Shown in pieces: positions 33,697 to 42,397 of a stretch of 64,000 nt of DNA; within the stretch, counting starts at the first letter, position 1; every line of letters starts with the position of its first letter. The DNA comes from Verrucomicrobiaceae bacterium (GTDB lineage Bacteria > Verrucomicrobiota > Verrucomicrobiia > Verrucomicrobiales > Verrucomicrobiaceae): assembly GCA_024232965.1 (NCBI GenBank), contig JACKQF010000001.1, positions 1,116,001-1,180,000 on the forward strand. Direction: 5' to 3'. The notes beneath the pieces are model-generated. The model made no database searches. It was not told the origin of the DNA and saw only the letters and a list, made by a program, of their open reading frames with translations. The position numbers and the translations under genes are program-made.

Positions 33697-34533
33697 ATGC
33701 TGGAAGACCAAGCCCTCAGCGAATGCACCCTGGATGGGGCACGGACCAAACGTTGGGTGTTGGAGGCGAGTGATTGTCCGGCGCTGGAAGCCCATCGCAT
33801 GAGCAGGGTCGGGATCGATGAAGCGATGCGGCCGTACCGGCGGGTGCGGCTGAGTCCGCCTGGGAGTTTTGTCCTCGCCTGTGTCGCCGGTAGTGGTCGG
33901 ATCCTACTGGAGGGACGCTGGCAGCAAGTGCGGCCTGGGATGATCTGTATGGCGCCACCGCGTGTGCCCAACGCCTTTCATGCGGATTCCTCAGACCGCT
34001 GGGTGTTTGCCTGGGTGCGCTACCTTGAGCCGATTTTTGTATTGCCCGTCGTCGGGGCGGTCTCGCCCGTCGTGCCGCAAGGGGATGCTGGGGATCTGTG
34101 GCGGGTCGTCGAAGGTTTAAGGGCGGAATGGAGTGGCGATCAGGATGCGGCGATGCTGCACCATTGGCTGGAGCTTTTGCAGGCGACGATCAAGCGTTTT
34201 GCCAAGCCTTGGTGGCGCTCGGAGCCGCGTATGGCGCAGCTTTGGGATCGTGTGGCCTTGGATTTGGGACGTGACTGGACGTTGGCAGAATTGGCCCACC
34301 AAGCGCACGTGAGCCAGGAACACTTGCGGCGTCTTTGCACCACCCATCTCGGGCGCAGTCCCATGCAGCACCTGACCTACCTCCGGCTCCAGCGGGCGCG
34401 GCACCTTCTGGAGACCACGGAAGACAAGCTGGACGTGATCGCTCGTGATCTCGGGTACGCAAACGCGATGGTTCTTTCCCGCGTCTTCAAGCGCTGGGTC
34501 GGCATTGCACCTGGAGAGTACCGGGGGCGTTGA
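33697..34533 (+). CDS. AraC-family transcriptional regulator
   Basis: 278 residues. The N-terminal part (about 25-160) is a cupin-like sensing domain (SFVLACVAGSGRILLEGRWQQVRPGMICMAPPRVPNAFHA). The C-terminal 100 residues form the double helix-turn-helix of AraC proteins (WTLAELAHQAHVSQEHLRRLC and LDVIARDLGYANAMVLSRVFKRW). A strong AGGAGG at 33686-33691, overlapping the stop codon of the toroid gene, precedes ATG 33697, so the two genes are translated together. Such cupin AraC proteins usually sense sugars. Its gene ends directly against the convergent nnr gene. Confidence 0.9.
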   Translation: MLEDQALSECTLDGARTKRWVLEASDCPALEAHRMSRVGIDEAMRPYRRVRLSPPGSFVLACVAGSGRILLEGRWQQVRPGMICMAPPRVPNAFHADSSDRWVFAWVRYLEPIFVLPVVGAVSPVVPQGDAGDLWRVVEGLRAEWSGDQDAAMLHHWLELLQATIKRFAKPWWRSEPRMAQLWDRVALDLGRDWTLAELAHQAHVSQEHLRRLCTTHLGRSPMQHLTYLRLQRARHLLETTEDKLDVIARDLGYANAMVLSRVFKRWVGIAPGEYRGR

Positions 34534-36036
34534 TTAGCCGATCTCGGCCAGCGCCTCGCCAAAATGGCGTGGCAGATCGCTGGCGGCAATTCCGATCTCA
34601 TGGTGGCGCGCCTGCGCGGCGAGTTCCGCCGCGCGACCACTTAGCCACGCCCCCAGCCCTGCTGCCTGGTGGAGCGGTATTCCTTGGCCAATCAGAGCGC
34701 CGAGGAGACCACTGAGGACATCGCCCATTCCGCCACTGGCCATGCCTGGGTGTCCGGTGGAATTAAAAAGCGTCGGTTGACCGATGGTGGCGATCAATGT
34801 GCGAGCCCCCTTGAGCAGCAGTGTCACGTTGGGCTGCCCCCATTCAGCGACGAAGGTCTCAGCCTGGGCTCTTCGCGTCGGATGAGGAGTCGGCTCGTGG
34901 GCGGCAACAAGACGCGCCATCTCTCCGGGGTGCGGTGTCAGAAGGCGCGGGCCTGCCGGAGAGGTTAGTAGCCCAGGCAGGGAGCCAGAATTGGCCAAAA
35001 TCGTCAGGGCATCAGCGTCCACGATCATGGGACAAGTCACGACCTTCAAGAGGTGCAGGACGGCATCCTTCTGCTCGAAGCCGATCCCTGGGCCGATGAC
35101 GATCACATCACAGGGGCGGTCCAGGACTTCTCGCAGATCCCGCTCTGGCCGGACCATAATCTCAGGGGCCGTGCGTGCGGCCAGAATGGGGTAGATTTCC
35201 TGCGGAACATGCAAGGTCACCAAACCAGCACCGCCTCGGACGGCGGCGTTGCTGGCCAGATCCGCTGCGCCAGTCAATCCCCGGGAACCGGCGATGATCG
35301 CTACCCGCCCAGCCTGTCCTTTGTGGGTGTCAAAGGCGCGTCTTGGCATCCATGGGCGTAAAAGTTCGGGGGTCAGTACGGCGGCGGCGGTGTCGCCAGC
35401 GCAGTCGGAAAGCTCTGCCACGGAGATGACTTGGAGCCTCCCCACATGATGGATCGCGGTGTCTTCAACGAGTCCTTTTTTAATCTGACCAACGGTCAAT
35501 GTAATGTCCGCTTCAACGGCATCTGGCGCTGGGATGCCCGTATTTCCATCCACTCCGGAGGGAAGATCCAGTGCAATGACCTGAGCATGGTCAGCTTTTC
35601 GGAGATGGTTTATTTCCGCCGTCAGCTCCGCCACGGCGCTGCGCATTGGGCCGACTGCACCGATCCCGAGCAGTCCATCGATCAGCAAAATGGGTCTCCG
35701 TGCTTCGACCAGATCAGGGGGAGAGTGAAGAACGCTCAGGTCATCATCAAGCGTGTGGAGATGCTCCGTCGGGAGGGGTTTGAGCTGGGACGGATCACCT
35801 GAAAACCGCCCCAGGATCTTCCACCCAAGTTTGGCGAGCTCAATCCCAACCACCAGCGCGTCACCGGCATTGTTGCCTTTGCCGAGGTAGAGGACTGCTG
35901 TGCCGGGAGAGGGGAATCGCTGCACGAGGGTATCAGCCATCGCACGACCCACCTTCAACATGATTCCACCCGCAGACACCCCTTTGGCGAATGCCGCCGC
36001 CTCAGCCTCCTGCATTTGGGCGCATGAAACGAGCAT
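34534..36036 (-). CDS. nnr: Bifunctional NAD(P)H-hydrate repair enzyme (epimerase/ADP-dependent dehydratase)
   Basis: 500 residues from ATG 36036. The N-terminal YjeF_N domain (about 1-210) carries GKGNNAGDALVVG and a LDLPSGVDGNTG loop and epimerises damaged NAD(P)HX. The C-terminal ribokinase-like domain (about 230-500) contains AGRVAIIAGSRGLTGAADLAS, DVIVIGPGIGFE, TPHPGEMARLV and the ATP/ADP site NSTGHPGMASGGMGDVLSG, and dehydrates the S-form. This is the standard bacterial fusion. The start lies 16 bases after the amidase stop on the same strand, and the gene is convergent with the AraC gene without spacing. Confidence 0.92.
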   Translation of the reverse strand: MLVSCAQMQEAEAAAFAKGVSAGGIMLKVGRAMADTLVQRFPSPGTAVLYLGKGNNAGDALVVGIELAKLGWKILGRFSGDPSQLKPLPTEHLHTLDDDLSVLHSPPDLVEARRPILLIDGLLGIGAVGPMRSAVAELTAEINHLRKADHAQVIALDLPSGVDGNTGIPAPDAVEADITLTVGQIKKGLVEDTAIHHVGRLQVISVAELSDCAGDTAAAVLTPELLRPWMPRRAFDTHKGQAGRVAIIAGSRGLTGAADLASNAAVRGGAGLVTLHVPQEIYPILAARTAPEIMVRPERDLREVLDRPCDVIVIGPGIGFEQKDAVLHLLKVVTCPMIVDADALTILANSGSLPGLLTSPAGPRLLTPHPGEMARLVAAHEPTPHPTRRAQAETFVAEWGQPNVTLLLKGARTLIATIGQPTLFNSTGHPGMASGGMGDVLSGLLGALIGQGIPLHQAAGLGAWLSGRAAELAAQARHHEIGIAASDLPRHFGEALAEIG

Positions 36037-36052
36037 GGCGCTAGGAGTGGCG

Positions 36053-36646
36053 TTAGTGGGCGCGCTTGAAGGCGACGATCCCTTGGGCAATGCCTTCCGC
36101 AATGCGGGCGCGAAACTCTCCCGTCATCATGTGAGAGCGGTCGCTGGAATTGCTGACAAATCCGCATTCGACGAGCACGGCCGGATTGCGGGTGGTGTTG
36201 CGGATAACGTGGAAGTTGGCGCTCTTCACTCCGCGATTAATCATCCGCGTGCGCTGAACGAGGTAGGCTTGAATATAAGAGGCGAGGGAATAGCCGGAGG
36301 ATGCATGATAATAAGTCTCCACTCCGCTACCACTGCCGCCACGGTTGTAATTGTAATGGATGCTGACGAAGAGAGCATTCCCATAGCGATTGCCAGCAGC
36401 CGCGCGGTCGGGCAGGGGGATGAATACATCGCGGCTACGCGTCATGACGACTCGGAGGCCTTCTTTCTTCAGGAGCTGTTCGACCCGACGAGCGGTATCG
36501 AGCGCCAGATGTTTTTCAAAAACATAGCCGATTGCCGCGCCACGGTCATGTCCGCCGTGCCCTGGGTCCAGCACGACGGTGTCGAACGCTCGGGCTGTCA
36601 GTGTGCAAAGGCAGAGAGCGATGAAGGCGAGGCGCAGCGATCCCAT
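36053..36646 (-). CDS. Secreted N-acetylmuramoyl-L-alanine amidase (AmiC type)
   Basis: 197 residues from ATG 36646, which begins a signal peptide (MGSLRLAFIALCLCTLTARA). The amidase_3 domain has the zinc ligands H30 (LDPGHGG), E44 (VFEKHLAL) and a later histidine in VSIHYNYN, plus the catalytic glutamate in LVECGFVSN. It hydrolyses the amide linking peptide stems to muramic acid in peptidoglycan. There is no AMIN or SPOR domain, so it is the minimal periplasmic form. Upstream in-frame starts (36688, 36796) add a non-signal stretch and are not preferred. Confidence 0.92.
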   Translation of the reverse strand: MGSLRLAFIALCLCTLTARAFDTVVLDPGHGGHDRGAAIGYVFEKHLALDTARRVEQLLKKEGLRVVMTRSRDVFIPLPDRAAAGNRYGNALFVSIHYNYNRGGSGSGVETYYHASSGYSLASYIQAYLVQRTRMINRGVKSANFHVIRNTTRNPAVLVECGFVSNSSDRSHMMTGEFRARIAEGIAQGIVAFKRAH

Positions 36647-36912
36647 GCGGGGCAGATCGTGCAATAGGTGGGTCGGCGGGGGTCCCATGCGAATCAAGAG
36701 TTTGGGGAAAGAAAACGGAGTTGAGTAGATTAAGTGGGGGAACGGTAGAGAGGTCAAGCACTTTGGGCCATGATCGGCAGGTTGGCCTTGGCCCACAATT
36801 TTGAGCAGCGGTGGTCTGTGCTTGCCAGTTTGGGCGATTTTGAATAGCCTGAGAACGTCTGGGCTGCAAAATGCAGCAGGGGTGACTCAACTCTCAATCC
36901 ACTCCCACCGTT

Positions 36913-37233
36913 ATGCTGACTCCCGCAGATATCGCTGAATATGGTGAACGCCACGTTGAGTCGTGGCTCACAAGCCAAGGGTACCGCTGCCATTGCAGCA
37001 AACCTCACCACGGAGTCTCCGACATCGAGGCGCGTGGGGACGACGCAAATTTGTTCGTCCACGTGGTGACGGTCCGTGGGGATCATCTTTTCCCTGAACT
37101 AACCACTGGAGACCGTGGCCGCGTCGTCACTCGGGCCATGGCACTCGACTGTGATGCCTGGCTTGCCCAAGTCAGGATTGATGGGGAGGGGCAATTGGCG
37201 GCGGATATTGCTTGGTCGCAGTTGAATCATTGA
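36913..37233 (+). CDS. Small protein with a degenerate nuclease-like fold
   Basis: 106 residues. The layout AEYGERHVESWLTSQGYRC ... GVSDIEARGDDANLFVHVVTVR resembles YraN/restriction-endonuclease-like proteins: a first helix with E, then D-I-E and a beta hairpin. The ExK catalytic pair expected after LFVHV is missing (HVVTV in its place), so it is probably a non-catalytic binder. The similarity is weak and unverified. It is a single gene between the divergent amidase and ndpA units. Confidence 0.5.
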   Translation: MLTPADIAEYGERHVESWLTSQGYRCHCSKPHHGVSDIEARGDDANLFVHVVTVRGDHLFPELTTGDRGRVVTRAMALDCDAWLAQVRIDGEGQLAADIAWSQLNH

Positions 37234-37301
37234 GCGCCGCTGAAAAATCATCGGATTAAGTGGTTTGAGATTGGCCGTTTTTCGGTAGTCTCCGCCCCCA
37301 C

Positions 37302-38363
37302 ATGTCCGCCAAGATCCGATTCAGCACTGCCTCAGTCACCTCCCTTGTTCTCGCCAAAATTGGCAACCCATTGCGCGAAGAAGCGCTACAGACCTCTCGC
37401 GAGCTCTACCGCGTCAGCGATGATGATCGCGAGATCCTGACCGGTCTGTTTTTGAAGCCCTTTAAAAACCTCGCCGCACATCGGTTTTATCACCACTCAT
37501 CGCTGGAGCATCACGAGATGAACCTGCTGAGCGCGGCCATTTTTTCTGCCCCTAGCTCACTGCATACGAAGGGCTGCGAGATGGCGCGTCGGCTTTATAG
37601 CAAGTCGAATCACCCCAACATCAAGTCGGGAGACCTTTGCATTTCGTTGGTCGATGACATCGAGGTCGATGGCAAGCTGGTTCAGGCGATCTGCATCCTG
37701 AAGTCGGAGAGTGTGGTGCCATTTCTGAGCATCTCCGCAGAAGACGGGGATCTGAAGTTGCACACCGAGCAGGGAATCAATCCGGAAAAGATCGACAAAG
37801 GGTGCCTCATCTTCAACCACCTCCCACGCAACGGTTACTATGTGCTGACCTTTGACCGCTCGGGTGGCGAGTCACGCTTTTGGGTGCGCGAGTTTTTGGG
37901 GCTCCAGGCCATCCCTGATTCCGCCTTTCTGACCAACACCTTTGCCAACATTGCGGTCAATGCAGTGAAGCATAACTTGGATGATACGATCCTGCCAGAG
38001 CAGTCCAGCGCCGCCGCTCGGGAGGTCATCGCTTACTTCGATGATCGCGAGCATTTTGACCTCCAAGAGTTTGAGGAAAAGGTGCTCAAAACCCCAGACG
38101 CAGTCGCGCGGTTTGCCGATCAACGAGTCAAAGCCGAAACCGAACACGGCGAGCCTCTCAAAACAAATTTCGAGATCTCGCCGAAAGACGTGAAGAAGGT
38201 CAAAAAACACGCCGCCGCCGTGATGAAGCTGGACACAGGCGTAGAGATCCACCTCAAGGCCTCCGAACAAGAGCCCGTCCTCGAGCGCGGTTACGACGAC
38301 GCGAAAGGGATGAAGTACATCAAGGTCTTCTACAACGAAGACATCACCCACGGCCAGGCTTAG
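37302..38363 (+). CDS. Nucleoid-associated protein, NdpA/YejK family
   Basis: 353 residues of the 37-kDa nucleoid-associated family, which binds DNA and associates with the nucleoid. Recognised blocks are GNPLREEALQTSRELYRVSDDD near the N-terminus, LKPFKNLAAHRFYHHSSLEHHEMN, the central LCISLVDDIEVDGKLVQAICILKSE, and the lysine-rich C-terminal part (EISPKDVKKVKKHAAAVMKLDTGVEIH). Length and layout match. In other bacteria the family is found both on chromosomes and near defence or mobile genes, but the neighbours here are housekeeping. Its start is 68 bases after the preceding small gene. Confidence 0.88.
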   Translation: MSAKIRFSTASVTSLVLAKIGNPLREEALQTSRELYRVSDDDREILTGLFLKPFKNLAAHRFYHHSSLEHHEMNLLSAAIFSAPSSLHTKGCEMARRLYSKSNHPNIKSGDLCISLVDDIEVDGKLVQAICILKSESVVPFLSISAEDGDLKLHTEQGINPEKIDKGCLIFNHLPRNGYYVLTFDRSGGESRFWVREFLGLQAIPDSAFLTNTFANIAVNAVKHNLDDTILPEQSSAAAREVIAYFDDREHFDLQEFEEKVLKTPDAVARFADQRVKAETEHGEPLKTNFEISPKDVKKVKKHAAAVMKLDTGVEIHLKASEQEPVLERGYDDAKGMKYIKVFYNEDITHGQA

Positions 38364-38380
38364 TCTTTGCAGCGGGACCT

Positions 38381-39805
38381 TTAGCGCGCCTTCTCCGCAC
38401 GTGAGCTTAGTGGGGTGGCTTTGGAGGTGCCTCCCTTCCAGAGATCGTATTTGGGATTGGCGTAGGTTTTGAAGAAGGTGTGCAGTCGCTCGCGCGTGCT
38501 CGCGAGAGCGTCTTCGGTGCCGACTTGTCCAAACAGATTGAAGCGCTCTTGGGGGTCCGCTTGCATGTCGTAGAGTTCATTGGGACCTTCTGGGGTACGT
38601 TCGACGAACTTCCAGCGATCGGTGCGGATCGCCCGGCAAGTTTCCATTTCGTAGAATACCTCTTTGGGCCAGTCGGCGATCTCTTCTCCCTTCAATACCG
38701 GAGCGAAATCACGTCCTGGCGATTTGGGAGTCTGTGGCATCTTTTCGGCAAGGCCCAGGTGGCTGAGGACCGAGGGCATGAAGTCGTAGTTGCTGACCAG
38801 CAGGTCGCTGGTTTTGCCAGCGGGTATTTTCCCCGGTTGCCGGAAGATGAAGGGGATCTGCATCATGAGTTCGTGCGCGCCAAAGGGCCGGACGTGATCG
38901 CCCATGCCCCAGATGCCGTTTTGGCCGCCCATCCAGCCCTGGTCGGCCGCGTAAACAACGAGCGTGTCTTCTGTGAGCCCCAAGCGATCCAATGTCGCCA
39001 TGATTTCGCCCACGCCATCGTCCACACCGCTGACTTCGGCGGCGACGCGTCGCATGGACACGGGGTTGTTGTGGTAGTCCTTGTTGTTGAACTGCCAAGG
39101 GTGCATGGCATCGCGAGGGAAGCAAAGCAGTTCCTTGTCCGCATAGTAGGCGGCGTGGCGATTGTGAGATTCATTCAGCAGCAATGGACCCAGTGCGTAT
39201 GGGCCGTTGTAGGCGAGGTAAAGAAAGAAGGGCTGGTCCTTGTTTTGCTCGATGAACTCCACGCCGCGCTTGGTCCAGTAGTCGGTAGTGTAGCCCGCCT
39301 CCTTGTGCGTGGTTCCGTTTTCGATGATGTCCTGATCGTAAAACTCTCGGGTGCTGCCATCAGGCTTGGTGACCCAAAAGCTGAATCCTTCCGATGGTGT
39401 CATGTTGGCACCGAGATGCCACTTGCCACTGAGGCCGCAGGTGTAGCCGGAATCCCGCAAAACTTCACCGAGTGAGGTGAATTCATCGAGCGTATCATAC
39501 GCTTCGGGGCCGATCATGAATTTGGGGTCCAGGAAGCAGTGGACGCCGTGTTGCGATGGAATGAGCCCCGTCAGAAAAGTGGCGCGTGTTGGCGAGCACA
39601 CCGGATTGCTGCTCAAGGCGTGGGTGAACCGGACGCCCTCGTTTGCGAGTCGGTCGATGTTTGGTGTGCGGATGTCCTTGTTGCCATAGCACCCCAGCGT
39701 CCACGCGCCCTGGTTGTCAGTGAGAATGAAGACGACATTGGTTGGCTTGGCGGAGACGGATGCGCCCAGCGTGAGGGCACAGAAATACGAGAGGAGTGAG
39801 CGCAT
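38381..39805 (-). CDS. Secreted type I sulfatase (formylglycine type)
   Basis: 474 residues from ATG 39805 with a signal peptide (MRSLLSYFCALTLGASVSA). The active-site motif CSPTR (C70, converted to formylglycine) sits in SNPVCSPTRATFLTG. D30 in FILTDNQG begins the calcium site; the canonical second aspartate is replaced by asparagine. YAADQGWMGGQNGIWG is the later metal-binding region. The family hydrolyses sulfate esters of polysaccharides in the periplasm. It shares a transcription unit with the upstream C39-like gene (7 bases apart). An anaerobic or FGE-type maturase would be needed and is not in the window. Confidence 0.9.
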   Translation of the reverse strand: MRSLLSYFCALTLGASVSAKPTNVVFILTDNQGAWTLGCYGNKDIRTPNIDRLANEGVRFTHALSSNPVCSPTRATFLTGLIPSQHGVHCFLDPKFMIGPEAYDTLDEFTSLGEVLRDSGYTCGLSGKWHLGANMTPSEGFSFWVTKPDGSTREFYDQDIIENGTTHKEAGYTTDYWTKRGVEFIEQNKDQPFFLYLAYNGPYALGPLLLNESHNRHAAYYADKELLCFPRDAMHPWQFNNKDYHNNPVSMRRVAAEVSGVDDGVGEIMATLDRLGLTEDTLVVYAADQGWMGGQNGIWGMGDHVRPFGAHELMMQIPFIFRQPGKIPAGKTSDLLVSNYDFMPSVLSHLGLAEKMPQTPKSPGRDFAPVLKGEEIADWPKEVFYEMETCRAIRTDRWKFVERTPEGPNELYDMQADPQERFNLFGQVGTEDALASTRERLHTFFKTYANPKYDLWKGGTSKATPLSSRAEKAR

Positions 39806-39812
39806 GGATCGA

Positions 39813-40604
39813 TCAAGGTTGGATGGACATGAAGAAGCCGGTAAACTGTAGAGCGTTACTGGAGATTTCTTTCTTCCTGACACGGATACGACCGTGCATC
39901 GGATCTCCAATCTCGTAGTGATCTCCGTTGTCTCGGAGGACGGCGACAAAATGGCCAGCGCCAGGACCAAGGCGGAGACCTGCAATGCTGGGGCAGGGGA
40001 GATCCGCAAAGGGTGGCTGGAGGAATTGATACTTGACGGTGATGCCGTGCTTTTCGATGGCACGTTTCAGATACCAGTTCTCCGTTCCAGACTGAGTGCT
40101 GTAGGCATCGGCTGCCAGATCAGCCTCTTCGAGTACGAACCCGTGCTGTCGCAGCACCGTCGCAGCGCTGGCCAATCCGCAGGTGGATGGAGTGGTTTGC
40201 AGGCAAACTTCGCCCCGCCATGACTTTGAAAAACTCCCTGAATCAATGGGCCAGATCCAGCCTTTCAGGTAGGGTAGGAGGAGCATGCCAAAATAGAGTC
40301 CGCCTGTCGTTAGGGTGCTGATCTGGAAACGAGTTTGAACTTGCGCAGCGAACCATCCACCAGCTAGGCCGGAGAAGCAGGCGAGCAATTCAGACCCTGG
40401 GATGGAGCGCAGTTGATAAAGCCAAATCGGTTCATTGAACACACGGAGATAGTAGGCTGCATAAACCACAGCAGGCACCGCCAATAGGAAGAAGGTCGCT
40501 ACGATGCCTGCGCTCAGGCGCTGGGTCTTTGACCAGCGGTAGCTGACGATGAACAATCCCAACCCGAGCGCATAGACCGCGTATTGGTAAGGATTGCCGT
40601 GCAT
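39813..40604 (-). CDS. Membrane protein with C39-type cysteine peptidase domain
   Basis: 263 residues. The first 110 contain four helices (about 8-22, 32-52, 70-90 and 98-115). The rest is a C39-like peptidase domain: QTTPSTCGLASAATVLRQHG with C142, H218 in GAGHFVAVL and D234 in EIGDP form the triad. C39 peptidases usually remove double-glycine leaders and are fused to ABC exporters. Here the domain is fused to a membrane anchor without an ABC part. Because it is upstream of the sulfatase by 7 bases, a role in sulfatase processing or polymer sensing is possible but only inferred. Confidence 0.75.
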   Translation of the reverse strand: MHGNPYQYAVYALGLGLFIVSYRWSKTQRLSAGIVATFFLLAVPAVVYAAYYLRVFNEPIWLYQLRSIPGSELLACFSGLAGGWFAAQVQTRFQISTLTTGGLYFGMLLLPYLKGWIWPIDSGSFSKSWRGEVCLQTTPSTCGLASAATVLRQHGFVLEEADLAADAYSTQSGTENWYLKRAIEKHGITVKYQFLQPPFADLPCPSIAGLRLGPGAGHFVAVLRDNGDHYEIGDPMHGRIRVRKKEISSNALQFTGFFMSIQP

Positions 40605-40684
40605 GCCCTCTTGAATAGCGGGTTGCGGCGGGTGCTGTCAAGATTTTGCAGAGCGTGCCATAAGCTTCGCTATTTGCTGCCAAG

Positions 40685-42394
40685 TTACTGCTCGCTCTCA
40701 GCGACGGTTACGCTCAGCACTTCTTCAATGGTCGTATTGCCGAGAAGAATCTTACGCACACCGTACTCGCGCATGGGGCGATACCCGTCTTTGACGGCTT
40801 GCTGCAGAAGTGTCTGGGAGCTGGCCTTGTGCGTGATGAGTTCGCCCATCGCAGGTGTCACTCGCACAAGTTCGTACAGGGCCATACGGCCTTTGTATCC
40901 GGTGGCGCGACAGCCTTCGCAGCCGCCTTCCTTGGCGCGGTAAACGGGGCCATTTATGGGACCGGTGTAATGCAGTTCGCGAAGCTTTTCCGCAGCGTTG
41001 GGTTCTTCTTGTCTGCAAAGCGGACAGAGCACACGAACGAGACGCTGCGCAAAGAATGCTCGCACCGAGCTGGCGACGAGGAAGGGCTCGACGCCCATAT
41101 CAATGAGACGGTTAATGCCACCGATGGCGTTGTTGGTGTGCAGCGTGCTGAAGACCAAGTGGCCCGTGAGAGCAGCTCGGATGGCGATTTCCGCCGTCTC
41201 AAGGTCGCGCATTTCCCCGATCATTACGACGTTCGGGTCACCACGCAGAATGCTGCGCAACCCTGCGGCGAAGGTCAGGTCGATTTCTGGGCGGACGGCG
41301 ATCTGCACGACACCAGGCAGCTTGTTTTCCACCGGATCCTCGATGGTCACGATGCGACGGTGCTCTGTATTGAGCTGGGAGAGGAAGGTGTAGAGGGTGG
41401 TCGATTTTCCGGACCCCGTCGGCCCCGTCACCAAGACGATTCCGTTGGGCTTTTTCAGCAATCCTTCGACTTCGGCGCGGAGATCGGTCTCCACCTGGAG
41501 GCGGTCGAGATTGAATTTTTCCTGGCCCAAGAGACGCAGAGAGATGCTTTCGCCTTCGACAGACGGAATGGTCGCGACACGAACATCGATGAGTTGTCCT
41601 GCGATCTGGAGATTGATACGGCCATCCTGCGGCAGGCGGCGCTCCGCGATATCGAGCTTGGCCATGACCTTCAGACGCGCGATCACGGATTGCTGCAGCT
41701 GTTTGATGTTCTCTGGTACCGGAACCTCGCGCAGGCGACCATCAATGCGGTAGCGCATACGCAGTTTGTCTTCCATCGGCTCGACGTGGATATCTGTCGC
41801 GTGCTGCTCCAGCGCTTCGCGGATGATCTGATTCACAAATTTGACGACGGAGGCTTCTTCGTCGCTTTCATCAATGATGTTGGCTTCATCGCGCATTTCG
41901 AGATCGACGCCATCGACCTCGCGGCCTTTGAGGATCTCTTCAAACGTGTCCGCACCGACGCCGTAGAAATCACGCAGCGCATTGAGCAACCGCTTCCTTG
42001 GCGCGACCTCAAAGCGTACGGGCGCATCCACCTCACGCGCCACGGATTGGCGGGCGATGAGGTCCAGTGGGTCAAAGGTAGAGATAACCAGCTTGCGATC
42101 CTCGTCCTCGGGTTCGCCATCAAGTCGCAGTGGCAACAACCGGTGCTTCAGAGCGACACGTGCTGGCAGCAGTCGCTTCAGCTCTGGTGCATCTGCGGCA
42201 TCAGGAACTGGCATCGCGACCCAGCCAAGGCCCAGGCGACTAGCAAGGTGGGAGAGAAAGACTTCCTCATCGAGTGTGCCCATGTCCAGCAGGGAATTGA
42301 CCACAGAGACGCTGGGAGTTGCCGTCGGCAGCGGGATGCCACCTCCGCCAGCAGCTTCAAGGCATTGCACGAGCGCTTGGCGGATCGCTTTCAT
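40685..42394 (-). CDS. gspE: Type II secretion/type IV pilus assembly ATPase (GspE/PilB family)
   Basis: 569 residues. An N-terminal MshEN-like domain (about 1-150) precedes the secretion NTPase core. Walker A is GPTGSGKST (about 325), the Asp box IVTIEDPVE, Walker B MIGEMRDLETAEIAIRAALTGH, and the His box STLHTNNA. A CPLC ... CEGC tetracysteine (about 460-500) binds zinc, as in GspE/PilB. The hexamer drives pseudopilus or pilus assembly. It starts four bases after the stop of the secreted protein gene upstream, so they are probably co-transcribed. PilB versus GspE cannot be settled from this gene alone. Confidence 0.9.
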   Translation of the reverse strand: MKAIRQALVQCLEAAGGGGIPLPTATPSVSVVNSLLDMGTLDEEVFLSHLASRLGLGWVAMPVPDAADAPELKRLLPARVALKHRLLPLRLDGEPEDEDRKLVISTFDPLDLIARQSVAREVDAPVRFEVAPRKRLLNALRDFYGVGADTFEEILKGREVDGVDLEMRDEANIIDESDEEASVVKFVNQIIREALEQHATDIHVEPMEDKLRMRYRIDGRLREVPVPENIKQLQQSVIARLKVMAKLDIAERRLPQDGRINLQIAGQLIDVRVATIPSVEGESISLRLLGQEKFNLDRLQVETDLRAEVEGLLKKPNGIVLVTGPTGSGKSTTLYTFLSQLNTEHRRIVTIEDPVENKLPGVVQIAVRPEIDLTFAAGLRSILRGDPNVVMIGEMRDLETAEIAIRAALTGHLVFSTLHTNNAIGGINRLIDMGVEPFLVASSVRAFFAQRLVRVLCPLCRQEEPNAAEKLRELHYTGPINGPVYRAKEGGCEGCRATGYKGRMALYELVRVTPAMGELITHKASSQTLLQQAVKDGYRPMREYGVRKILLGNTTIEEVLSVTVAESEQ

Positions 42395-42397
42395 AAG

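Noticed and set aside
38480..39475. Frame opposite the sulfatase
   Set aside because: Antisense shadow; the sulfatase has its active-site motif and signal peptide.
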